Assembly (NCBI GenBank): GCA_020860025.1
Contig: JAJBVC010000219.1
Coordinates: forward strand, 1 to 19,651
DNA from: Clostridiales bacterium
GTDB taxonomy: Bacteria; Bacillota; Clostridia; Oscillospirales; Acutalibacteraceae
Reading direction: 5' to 3'
DNA length: 19,651 bases
Shown: in pieces, positions 8,590 through 16,506 of the stretch
Numbering within the stretch: position 1 is the first letter of the stretch
Layout: every line of letters begins with the position of its first letter
The notes under the pieces: generated by a model
Seen by the model: the letters and a program-made list of their open reading frames with translations, nothing else
The model's database searches: none
What the model was told of the DNA's origin: nothing
Program-made: the position numbers and the translations under genes

Positions 8590-9652
8590 TTTCGGAGATA
8601 AAATTAAGCTTTCAATTTTCGGCGAAAGTCACGGCGAGGCAATCGGCTGCGTCATTGACGGCTTGCCGTCGGGTATAAAACTTGATTTAGATAAAATTTA
8701 TGTCGATATGGCAAGACGTGCCCCGGGAAGAGATAAATCATCAACGCCTCGTCTTGAAAAGGATATTCCTCATATAATTTCAGGTGTGATTGACAATGTT
8801 ACAACAGGTGCACCTCTTGCTATGCTTATTGAAAATACTAATACAAAAAGCGGTGACTATTCAAATCTTATGACCGTTCCGAGACCGTCACACAGTGATT
8901 ATCCTGCCTTTGTAAAATACGGTGGCAATAATGATATTCGTGGCGGCGGTCATTTCAGTGCAAGGCTTACCGCACCGCTTGTTTTTGCGGGAGCGGTTGC
9001 TAAGCAGATACTTGAGCAAAAGGGAGTAACAGTCGGCGCTCATATTGCACAAATCGGTTCGGTTCAGGATGAAATGTTTGACAAAAACAATATTACAAGC
9101 GACGAACTGAAAAAGCTGTCGTCCGTGCCGTTTTCAACAATCAACAGTGACGCTCAGCAAAAAATGCGTGATGAAATAGAAAAAGCACGGCTTGACTGCG
9201 ACAGTATCGGCGGTACAATCGAATGTGCCGTAACAGGTGTTCCGGTAGGAATAGGAGCAAATATTTTTTCAACAGTTGAAAGTAAGCTGTCGTCAATTCT
9301 GTTTTCGGTGCCGGCGGTTAAGGCTGTAGCTTTCGGCGAAGGCTTTTTGTTTGCAAATATGAGAGGCTCGGAGGCAAATGACGCTTATAAAATTAAAGAC
9401 GGCTCGGTTGCTACCGTTACTAATCACAACGGCGGAGTTCTCGGTGGTATGAGCGACGGTGCGCCTATAGTTTTGCAGGTTGCGCTTAAGCCTACTCCGT
9501 CAATATCAAAACCGCAGCAGTCTGTTAATTTACAGACAATGAAAGAGGAAACTCTCGTTATTAAAGGCAGGCACGACCCGTGCGTCGTTCCACGAGCAGT
9601 TCCTGTTATAGAGGCGGCTGTAGCTGTCGGAATACTTGATTTGATGATGTAA
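8579..9652 (+). CDS. aroC: Chorismate synthase
   Basis: It removes phosphate from EPSP by anti-1,4-elimination with reduced FMN, giving chorismate. The product is 357 aa. Motifs are complete: GESHG (15-19, His18), ARRAPGRD (45-52), RPSHSDYP (102-109, with the second catalytic-type His105), RGGGHFSARLTAP (121-133), GGMSDGAPI, and GRHDPCVVPRAVPVIEA near the C-terminus. The start at ATG 8579 is preferred over an in-frame ATG at 8564, because GGAGG (8566-8570) lies eight bases before 8579 and downstream of the earlier ATG. The overlap with aroA points to coupled translation. The gene is monofunctional: no flavin reductase domain is attached, so reduced FMN must come from another protein. Confidence 0.97.
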   Translation: MSSNFGDKIKLSIFGESHGEAIGCVIDGLPSGIKLDLDKIYVDMARRAPGRDKSSTPRLEKDIPHIISGVIDNVTTGAPLAMLIENTNTKSGDYSNLMTVPRPSHSDYPAFVKYGGNNDIRGGGHFSARLTAPLVFAGAVAKQILEQKGVTVGAHIAQIGSVQDEMFDKNNITSDELKKLSSVPFSTINSDAQQKMRDEIEKARLDCDSIGGTIECAVTGVPVGIGANIFSTVESKLSSILFSVPAVKAVAFGEGFLFANMRGSEANDAYKIKDGSVATVTNHNGGVLGGMSDGAPIVLQVALKPTPSISKPQQSVNLQTMKEETLVIKGRHDPCVVPRAVPVIEAAVAVGILDLMM

Positions 9653-9678
9653 AGATGATGTAAAAAGGAAATAGTTTA

Positions 9679-10812
9679 ATGGATTTATTAGGACTTAGAA
9701 AAGAAATAGACGCTATTGACGAGCAAATTATACCTCTTCTTTTAAAAAGAATGTCTATAGCAAAGGACGTTGCGGAATATAAGGTTGAACGAGGAATTCC
9801 TGTTTTAAACTCTCAAAGAGAACAGGAAATACTTGACAATGTTGCCGACAAGTGCGGTGAACAGGGCGATACGATAAAGACTGTATTTTCCGCAATGATG
9901 GACGCTTCAAGAGCGTTACAGCACAAAATTATCGGCGGCGGCAGGGAACTTCGTGAAACGATTGAAAATGCTATTTCAAACACATCAAAGCTAAACACAA
10001 GCAAAGCCATAGCCTGTCAGGGTGTTGAGGGCGCCTACAGCGGAGTTACGGCTAATAAAATTTTTCCGAATTCGCCGGTTAAGTTTTACAAACAGTTTGA
10101 GGATGTGTTTGAGGCTGTAAATATTGGCGATGCAAAATTCGGCGTAATTCCTGTTGAGAATTCCACAGCGGGTTCTGTTCATGAATCGTATGATTTAATT
10201 ATGAAGTACAGATTTTATGTTGTCGGCGCATATGATTTAAAGATAGAGCATTGTATTTGTGCAAAGCAGGATACTAAATATGAAGACATTACAGATGTAT
10301 ATTCTCATCCGCAGGCTCTTTCTCAGTGCAGTAATTTCATTAAAAATTTTGATTTTACAGGCGTAAACTTTTCAAATACGGCTGCGGCGGCAAAGTTTGT
10401 CAGCGAGTCGAATAAAAATAACATTGCAGTAATTTGTTCGGAGCGTGCCGCAAAAAAGTACGGACTTAAAGTCATAAAACGAAATATTCAGAATAATAAT
10501 AACAACACAACAAGGTTTATTGTAATTTCAAAAGAACTTGTAATTGCCGACGATGCACAAAAAATTTCGCTCATTTTTTCGGTACCTCATACAACAGGTT
10601 CGCTTTACCGTGTGCTTGGACGTTTTTCAATGGCGGGTCTTAATCTCACTAAAATCGAGTCAAGACCTATTGCCGATTCTGATTTCAGCTATTATTTTTA
10701 TGTAGATATATTGGGCAGTGTTACGGATGAATCAACGCTTGATTTAATTTGTGCGCTTTCTGATGAATTGCCCGACTTTGAATTTCTCGGAAATTTCCAT
10801 GAACAAAAATGA
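9679..10812 (+). CDS. pheA: Bifunctional chorismate mutase / prephenate dehydratase (P-protein)
   Basis: It converts chorismate to prephenate and prephenate to phenylpyruvate, the phenylalanine branch. Three parts are visible in 377 aa: an AroQ-type helical chorismate mutase (about 1-85; LRKEIDAIDEQI, R24, K35, and QREQE at 46-50 provide the usual charged active site); a prephenate dehydratase domain (about 109-285; GVEGAYS 115-121, PVENSTAGSV 158-167, HPQALSQC 210-217, and the catalytic TTRF at 277-280 after a five-Asn run); and a C-terminal ACT domain (about 296-375) with GSLYRVLGRF and ESRP (327-330), the signature of phenylalanine-binding feedback sites. GG at 9667-9668 within AAAAAGGAAA serves the ATG. 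Since tyrA is monofunctional, this enzyme can supply prephenate to both branches. Confidence 0.95.
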   Translation: MDLLGLRKEIDAIDEQIIPLLLKRMSIAKDVAEYKVERGIPVLNSQREQEILDNVADKCGEQGDTIKTVFSAMMDASRALQHKIIGGGRELRETIENAISNTSKLNTSKAIACQGVEGAYSGVTANKIFPNSPVKFYKQFEDVFEAVNIGDAKFGVIPVENSTAGSVHESYDLIMKYRFYVVGAYDLKIEHCICAKQDTKYEDITDVYSHPQALSQCSNFIKNFDFTGVNFSNTAAAAKFVSESNKNNIAVICSERAAKKYGLKVIKRNIQNNNNNTTRFIVISKELVIADDAQKISLIFSVPHTTGSLYRVLGRFSMAGLNLTKIESRPIADSDFSYYFYVDILGSVTDESTLDLICALSDELPDFEFLGNFHEQK

Positions 10813-10833
10813 TTTTGATTTGGAGATGAACTT

Positions 10834-11604
10834 GTGAAACAGCAAAAACGCCATCAAACAGGCTTAATAAACGGCATTATACTGCTTGTTATGGCTGCGC
10901 TGCTGATATTTTTATCAATAGTGCTTTATAACCATACAAAATTAGAGGTCAGATTTGATACGCTGATTAACTGGCTTCAAAATGTTGACGACGCTATAGT
11001 AAAGCTTGATTCGGACACGGAAATAATTCTTTGCATTTTTGCTCTTTATATTGCAAAATGTCAGCTTCCGATTCCAATGGGATTTTTATGTGTTATATCG
11101 GGTATAGTTTTTCCTATGGGTCAGGCTCTTGTAATCAATTTAGTGTTTACAGCTTTCTTTTTTACGGTTAAATATGTTGAGGGTATGTTTATCGGCGGCG
11201 GCTGGACAGGTATGATTTTGGGAATTAAACAACTTCACTTTGTTCGTGACTGGATTGAATTTAAGGGCAACGGAAATCCTTATGTGCTTTTTGTCACCAG
11301 ATTGGTTCCGAGTATTCCGCTCGGTATGGTCTCAAAATATTACGGCTCAATGCGATATGATTTTATTTATTATATATCGCTCAGTCTGCTCGGATTTGCA
11401 CCACGACTTTATATGTATACTAAAATCGGTACTGCGATATATAATCCGTTTTCGGTCAGGTTTATTGTACTGCTGATTTTAATAGTGACATTTACGGGAA
11501 TATCAATAATGATGTTTAATATCTTTTACGGCAGGAAGTCTAATCAGATGAATCAAACGCTTCTGATTTATGCCGAAAAGGAAAAATATAAAATTGTTCT
11601 TTAA
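10834..11604 (+). CDS. VTT-domain (TVP38/TMEM64, DedA-like) integral membrane protein
   Basis: The 256-aa product is mostly hydrophobic, with likely membrane segments near residues 11-33, 63-92, 97-118, 150-165, 176-196 and 208-231. The centre (about 78-200) fits the VTT family: a PIPMGFLCVISGIVFP re-entrant-like segment, a G-rich turn, then FVTRLVPSIPLG and a final LLGFAPRLYMYTKIG. Relatives in the DedA/TMEM64 superfamily are linked to lipid movement across membranes (for example of undecaprenyl phosphate or phospholipid), but the substrate of this one cannot be read from sequence. The GTG start has GGAG (10822-10825) eight bases upstream and begins 21 bases after pheA. The lipid kinase three genes on fits a membrane-lipid theme. 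Confidence 0.85.
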   Translation: MKQQKRHQTGLINGIILLVMAALLIFLSIVLYNHTKLEVRFDTLINWLQNVDDAIVKLDSDTEIILCIFALYIAKCQLPIPMGFLCVISGIVFPMGQALVINLVFTAFFFTVKYVEGMFIGGGWTGMILGIKQLHFVRDWIEFKGNGNPYVLFVTRLVPSIPLGMVSKYYGSMRYDFIYYISLSLLGFAPRLYMYTKIGTAIYNPFSVRFIVLLILIVTFTGISIMMFNIFYGRKSNQMNQTLLIYAEKEKYKIVL

Positions 11605-11615
11605 GGAGTATAAAA

Positions 11616-12896
11616 ATGAAACCTTCACAGTTGATAAAGAAAATTGAAAATAATGAAACTGACGGTTTGCTGAAAAAAGTATATGTAAGCGATTCGGCAG
11701 TTGAGGCTCAAAAGCCACGATACATAAAAACAATTCAAAAATTTATTGAACTTTTCGGCGATGACAGGGACGTTATGGTATTAAGCGCACCGGGAAGAAC
11801 GGAAATATGCGGAAATCATACCGACCATAATAACGGCAAAGTTCTTGCAGCGTCAATTAACCTTGATGCCATAGCTGTTGTGGCAAAAAGCGATAACAAT
11901 ACAGTTAACGAACAATCTCAAGGTCATTTAATGAATACGCTTGATATTACGGATTTGGCAGTAGATTCATCAAAGTACGGTCATTCTTTATCAATGATTA
12001 AGGGCGTTTTGGCAAAACTTAAAGAACTCGGATACAAAATCGGCGGATTTGACGCCTGCACAACAAGCGACGTTATGGGCGGTTCGGGATTATCCTCATC
12101 CGCTGCCTTTGAAGTGCTTATAGGAACGATTATTTCACATCTTTTTAACGATGGAAAAATAGATGCTGTTACAATCGCCAAGGCGGCGCAATACAGCGAA
12201 AATGTATATTTCGGCAAGCCGTCGGGACTTCTTGACCAAATGGCTTCATCAGTCGGAACTTTCGTTACTATTGATTTTGAAAGTACCGAAAATCCTGTAA
12301 TAGAAAAGATTGATTTCGATTTTTCAAATTCCGGCTACAGCCTTTGCATAGTTGACACGCATGGCGACCACAGTGATTTAACAGATGATTATGCCGCTGT
12401 AAGAAGCGAGATGGAGGACGTTGCAAATGCAATGGGCAAAAAAGTTCTTCGTGAGATAGAATTTTCAGATTTTCTCAATGCGATACCTGAGCTTTCAAAA
12501 AAAGTGAATGACAGGGCAATACTTCGTGCGATGCATTTTTATAACGAGAATATTCGTGTTGAAAACGCTGTAAAGTGTTTAAGAGAAAATGATTTTGAAA
12601 GTTTTAAAGAGATAATAACTCAGTCGGGACTTTCTTCATATCTTTATAATCAAAATGTATATACTACTAAAAATCCGACAGAGCAAAAATTATCTCTTGC
12701 GCTTTGTCTCAGCCAGGAGCTTTTGCAGGGCAAGGGTGCTTGGAGAGTTCACGGCGGCGGATTTGCGGGCACTATTCAGGCGTTTGTGCCTAACGATATG
12801 CTCGATAAATATAAATCCACTATGGATGAGGTGTTCGGCGACGGTTCATGTTATGTTTTAATTATTCGTCCTGTCGGCGGAACAAAAGTTATGTAA
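11616..12896 (+). CDS. galK: Galactokinase-family GHMP kinase, divergent sugar pocket
   Basis: It belongs to the GHMP sugar kinases and most resembles galactokinase, which makes galactose-1-phosphate from galactose and ATP. The product is 426 aa, slightly long, with an N-terminal extension of about 40 residues before the first motif. Motif 1, APGRTEICGNHTDHNNG (58-74), matches the GalK signature, but the usual IGEH reads CGNH: the sugar-contacting Glu is Asn67. Motif 2, GGSGLSSSAAFEV (154-166), is the ATP-phosphate loop; LLDQMASSVG (205-214) contains the likely catalytic base Asp207; GGGFAGTIQAFV (380-391) is motif 3. AGGAG lies at 11604-11608, eight bases before the ATG. There is no galT or galE nearby. 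Galactokinase is the best name, but another sugar substrate is possible. Confidence 0.8.
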   Translation: MKPSQLIKKIENNETDGLLKKVYVSDSAVEAQKPRYIKTIQKFIELFGDDRDVMVLSAPGRTEICGNHTDHNNGKVLAASINLDAIAVVAKSDNNTVNEQSQGHLMNTLDITDLAVDSSKYGHSLSMIKGVLAKLKELGYKIGGFDACTTSDVMGGSGLSSSAAFEVLIGTIISHLFNDGKIDAVTIAKAAQYSENVYFGKPSGLLDQMASSVGTFVTIDFESTENPVIEKIDFDFSNSGYSLCIVDTHGDHSDLTDDYAAVRSEMEDVANAMGKKVLREIEFSDFLNAIPELSKKVNDRAILRAMHFYNENIRVENAVKCLRENDFESFKEIITQSGLSSYLYNQNVYTTKNPTEQKLSLALCLSQELLQGKGAWRVHGGGFAGTIQAFVPNDMLDKYKSTMDEVFGDGSCYVLIIRPVGGTKVM

Positions 12897-12923
12897 ATTA
12901 TTTACAAGGAAGAGGGAATAAAA

Positions 12924-13874
12924 GTGAAGTACATATTTATAGCAAATCCTATTGCCGGCAATGACGATAAGCAAAAGATTTTTTCAAGAATTAAATCTAC
13001 ATTCAGGCATCTTGATGATGAAATGATTATTGAGGAAACCAAAGGAAAAGGCGACGCAAAAATTATTGCCCGTGATTATGCGCAAAAATATGGTTCGGAT
13101 TGCGTTATTGTTTCGTGCGGCGGTGACGGAACTGTACATGAAATTGCAAACGGACTTGTTTATACAAAAACTCCGATGATGATTTTACCGCTCGGAACAG
13201 GCAATGATTTTGCAAAAAAAATATATAAAACAAAATCTATAAATGTTGAAAATGTTATTAAATCATTTGGGCTTTACAGCGGAAAAATCAAGTACGACGT
13301 TAAGCCTATTGACCTTATTGATTATAACGGCGAAAAATGTATTAATGTAATGAGCTACGGCGTTGACACTAAGGTTGAAACTATCGGTCGTAAAATTGCC
13401 GCCAAGGTGCCGTTTTTAGGGCAGCAGGCATATAATGTGGCTATTGTTTCCACATTGTGTCAGTCGCTTAAATATAAAATTAACGTAGATATTGAGTGTG
13501 TTGATAAAAACGGCGAGCCGTATAAAATGCAGAAAACACCGTTGGATTATTCGCTTTTGGCAATATGTAATGCAAGTTATTACGGCGGTGGCTTTTGTCC
13601 CGCACCGAATTCAAAACTTGATGACGGTTTGCTTGATTATGCGCTTTGCGATGCTGTCAATGTGTTGCAGGCTCTGCCTATTATTCCGAAGTACAGCGCC
13701 GGTAAGGTTGATGAAATAAAGCACGCAAGCACCGGATATATGACAAGCGGCAGAATATGGTCTGTTGATGATACTCCGCTTCTCGGCAACTGCGACGGCG
13801 AGAATTTTGATTATACCGAGGTTAATTTCAAGGTTGAGCAAAAGGTGCTTAATCTCTGTTATATAAAGGACTGA
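12924..13874 (+). CDS. YegS/BmrU-type lipid kinase (diacylglycerol kinase family)
   Basis: The 316-aa protein belongs to the soluble bacterial diacylglycerol/sphingosine-type lipid kinases that phosphorylate a lipid hydroxyl with ATP. The N-terminus has NPIAG (8-12); the catalytic-domain motif CGGDGTVHEIANGL (65-78) contains GGDGT; LPLGTGNDFAKK (88-99) is the second nucleotide-binding loop; the C-terminal beta-rich part has YYGGGFCPAPNSKLDDG, typical of this family. Members include DgkB, which recycles diacylglycerol to phosphatidic acid, but many paralogues have unknown lipids. The GTG start has GAGGG at 12912-12916, seven bases upstream. It is sandwiched between galK and the glycosidase-like gene, only five bases from the latter. 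Confidence 0.9.
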   Translation: MKYIFIANPIAGNDDKQKIFSRIKSTFRHLDDEMIIEETKGKGDAKIIARDYAQKYGSDCVIVSCGGDGTVHEIANGLVYTKTPMMILPLGTGNDFAKKIYKTKSINVENVIKSFGLYSGKIKYDVKPIDLIDYNGEKCINVMSYGVDTKVETIGRKIAAKVPFLGQQAYNVAIVSTLCQSLKYKINVDIECVDKNGEPYKMQKTPLDYSLLAICNASYYGGGFCPAPNSKLDDGLLDYALCDAVNVLQALPIIPKYSAGKVDEIKHASTGYMTSGRIWSVDDTPLLGNCDGENFDYTEVNFKVEQKVLNLCYIKD

Positions 13875-13879
13875 AAAAT

Positions 13880-16459
13880 ATGAAGAAAGCTATAAAAATA
13901 ATCTTATCGGTTATTCTTTGCATAATTCTTTTGGCAGGTATTTGCGTCGGCGGATTTTTCCTGCTTTACACACCGAGCCTTACTGCCGATTTCAGCCAAA
14001 AAACAGGCGAAGTGACGAACGGCGCTTCAGGTTATCTTTACGGTCTTGCCGAAAGCGGTGTACCGTCATCCAATATGACCGAAAGTGTTGATATTTCCAC
14101 AGTTTCGCAAAAGGTTGTCGATGGACTTCAGCATCCTATCGGCGATATTGACAATGTATATTCACAGCTTGATAATACAGATTACGATATTGTTTATTTG
14201 CAGGATGCGTATTCAACATGGTATTACGAACAAAGTAATATTGAGGAAATGCGTGCAAATGATGAATACGACTGGCAGGAATTTATTACAGAAGATTATT
14301 TCCCGAAGGTTAAAGAGGCTGTAACATATTTGTCTTCAACTTCATACAGCGATAAAGTAGTTTATTGTCTTTATAATGAATGTGACAACGGCGTCTGGTT
14401 CGGCGAAACACAGACTGCCGATAATGATTACGGTGTAAGCGGCGTATATAACGAACAGGGCGCTCAGAACTTCTTTGAAGCGTGGAAAATGACTTATGAC
14501 TACGTTAGGTCAATAAATCCCGACGCTTTAATCGGCGGCCCCGGATTTTGTGATTACAACAGCGATGAAATAAGCGCATTTTTGACTTATTGTGCTGAAA
14601 ATGACTGCGTTCCCGATGTTATGATTTATCACGAGCTCAGCGACGATTCTATTCGTTTTTGGCAGCAGCACGTAAGTGATTACAGGCAAATTGAGCAGGA
14701 ACTTGGTATAGAAGAGCTGCCGATTGTTGTAACCGAATACGGCAGAATGTGCGATAACGGTCTGCCGGGCAAAATGCTTCAGTACATAACACAGATAGAA
14801 TATACCAAAGTCTATGGCGACAATGCTTACTGGCGTCTTGCCGATAATCTTTGCGACGTTGCCGCCGACGATAATTCGCCTAATTCCAACTGGTGGCTGT
14901 ATCGCTGGTATACGGATATGGAAGGTCAGACGGTTTATTCAAAATATAACGATTTGTTCAACTCAAATTTTGAAAACGCTTTTATTAAACGAAAGGCTGA
15001 ATATACATCCTGGGGATTTATGGGAGTAGTTTCCATTACCGATGATGAGGACGAAATTGACGTTATCTGCGGCGGTCGTGACGGTTTTGCAACGGTTAAA
15101 CTGAAAAATCTTGACGAAACGAATTTTAAAAATACGACTGTTAAGATAACGGTTGAAGAGGTAGTTTACAAAGGAATTTCAGGCGTTGTAAATTCACCGA
15201 GAGTTGTCAGCGAATATTATGAAACCGTTGGCTCAAAACTTAATATTTCTCTTGATAATATGAGCGAGGAAAACGCTTATAAAATTACTGTAGTCCCTGT
15301 TGAAAGCAAGGGCGAGGATTACGAAAACGAAACGTATATTGAGCGTTATGAGTTTGAAAACGGTACGCTTCTCGGAAACGCATATACATACGACAGCGCT
15401 TATGCCACAACAGGTGAAGAATCCGGTATGATAGGCGGAATGGAAAATGAGGGCGACGGAGTAGAAATTACCTTTACCGTTCCTGAGGATAAAACGTATA
15501 CGTTTGATATTATTTACGGCAATTCAAACGACGGCGAATATGACGAGGACGGCAAGCAAAATCCCAACGACAGGGTAGACAGTGTTTCAATAATGACGCT
15601 TGACGGCGAAGAATGCGAAATCAGCTTTGCAAATACTATTAAAAGCGAATATACCGATTGCCTTTCAATGAGTATGGAGTTGACGGCAGGGGAGCATACG
15701 TTGTCATTTAAACATTCAAGCGGAACTATAGTTCTTGATTCTCTTCTCGTAAGTGAAGAGACACAGAGTGAAATTGCCGTTCTTAAAGACAGTGACAGAA
15801 CTGATGACGAAACGCAGTCATACCTTATTGTAGCTCCGAGTGACGGATATTATGACGTCAGCTTTTCAAACGATAATATTTCAACAGCATATATTAACGA
15901 TAATGAAATTGATTTAAGTCAGGGCAATACCGTGTATTTCTGTAGGGGACTTAATTATCTTGACGTTAAATCTGCGACAGAACTTGAGGACTTTGATGTT
16001 ACCGACAGTGAAAATGCAGCGTGGACAGCCGAGCTTGACGCAAATTCGGCAAAGCTTTCAGACGGCGCTGTAATATCAACAAACAGTACGCTTAATGTTG
16101 ATTATATTGACGGTATATCGTGTAATTCAGGTACGGCGCAGTTCACTGTAACCGCACCGCAGGACGGAACGTATGCTGTAACATTCCTTTATTCAAATAA
16201 TGACGAGGGCGGAAAGCACGCCTATAATGTTGATTTGATAGAGAGATATGTTACAATAAGCGCAAACGGCGTTTCGCAGGATGTATATTGTCGTAATACG
16301 TACAGCTGGGATACTTATAAAACGGTTACCGCATATATTCAGCTAAATGAAGGCGATAATACGATTACTCTTACAAACAGCGGAAATACTAAGTTTGATA
16401 ATCAGGATACATACGCCCCTTATATATCAAATATTTCGGTATGCTCACTGCAGGGTTAA
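13880..16459 (+). CDS. Membrane-anchored clan GH-A glycosidase-like protein with CBM-like modules
   Basis: The 859-aa product has an N-terminal hydrophobic segment (7-30) after Lys residues; no good lipobox or cleavage site is seen, so it is probably a signal anchor with an outside-facing body. Residues about 40-350 read as a TIM-barrel glycosidase: LYNECDNGVWF places Asn166-Glu167 where clan GH-A has its acid/base (strand 4), IGGPGFCDY resembles the GH39 GGP segment, and VVTEYG places Glu286 as the strand-7 nucleophile; the NxWWLYRWY stretch follows. An Ig-like region (about 380-475) is followed by CBM35/CBM6-like beta-sandwiches at about 484-628 (YEFENGT start, VLDSLLV end) and about 716-859. 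Substrate is unknown; GH39-like is the nearest impression. AAGGA (13866-13870) overlaps the end of the lipid kinase gene, so the two are probably co-translated. Confidence 0.75.
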   Translation: MKKAIKIILSVILCIILLAGICVGGFFLLYTPSLTADFSQKTGEVTNGASGYLYGLAESGVPSSNMTESVDISTVSQKVVDGLQHPIGDIDNVYSQLDNTDYDIVYLQDAYSTWYYEQSNIEEMRANDEYDWQEFITEDYFPKVKEAVTYLSSTSYSDKVVYCLYNECDNGVWFGETQTADNDYGVSGVYNEQGAQNFFEAWKMTYDYVRSINPDALIGGPGFCDYNSDEISAFLTYCAENDCVPDVMIYHELSDDSIRFWQQHVSDYRQIEQELGIEELPIVVTEYGRMCDNGLPGKMLQYITQIEYTKVYGDNAYWRLADNLCDVAADDNSPNSNWWLYRWYTDMEGQTVYSKYNDLFNSNFENAFIKRKAEYTSWGFMGVVSITDDEDEIDVICGGRDGFATVKLKNLDETNFKNTTVKITVEEVVYKGISGVVNSPRVVSEYYETVGSKLNISLDNMSEENAYKITVVPVESKGEDYENETYIERYEFENGTLLGNAYTYDSAYATTGEESGMIGGMENEGDGVEITFTVPEDKTYTFDIIYGNSNDGEYDEDGKQNPNDRVDSVSIMTLDGEECEISFANTIKSEYTDCLSMSMELTAGEHTLSFKHSSGTIVLDSLLVSEETQSEIAVLKDSDRTDDETQSYLIVAPSDGYYDVSFSNDNISTAYINDNEIDLSQGNTVYFCRGLNYLDVKSATELEDFDVTDSENAAWTAELDANSAKLSDGAVISTNSTLNVDYIDGISCNSGTAQFTVTAPQDGTYAVTFLYSNNDEGGKHAYNVDLIERYVTISANGVSQDVYCRNTYSWDTYKTVTAYIQLNEGDNTITLTNSGNTKFDNQDTYAPYISNISVCSLQG

Positions 16460-16506
16460 ATGAACTTTCAAAACCGCTGTCTAAATAAAATTTAAGGAGA
16501 ATAAAA

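Noticed and set aside
13880..13960. Lipoprotein lipobox around Cys22 of the glycosidase-like protein
   Set aside because: The residues before Cys are A-G-I, and Ile at -1 does not fit the lipobox rule of Gly, Ala or Ser. A signal anchor is the better reading.
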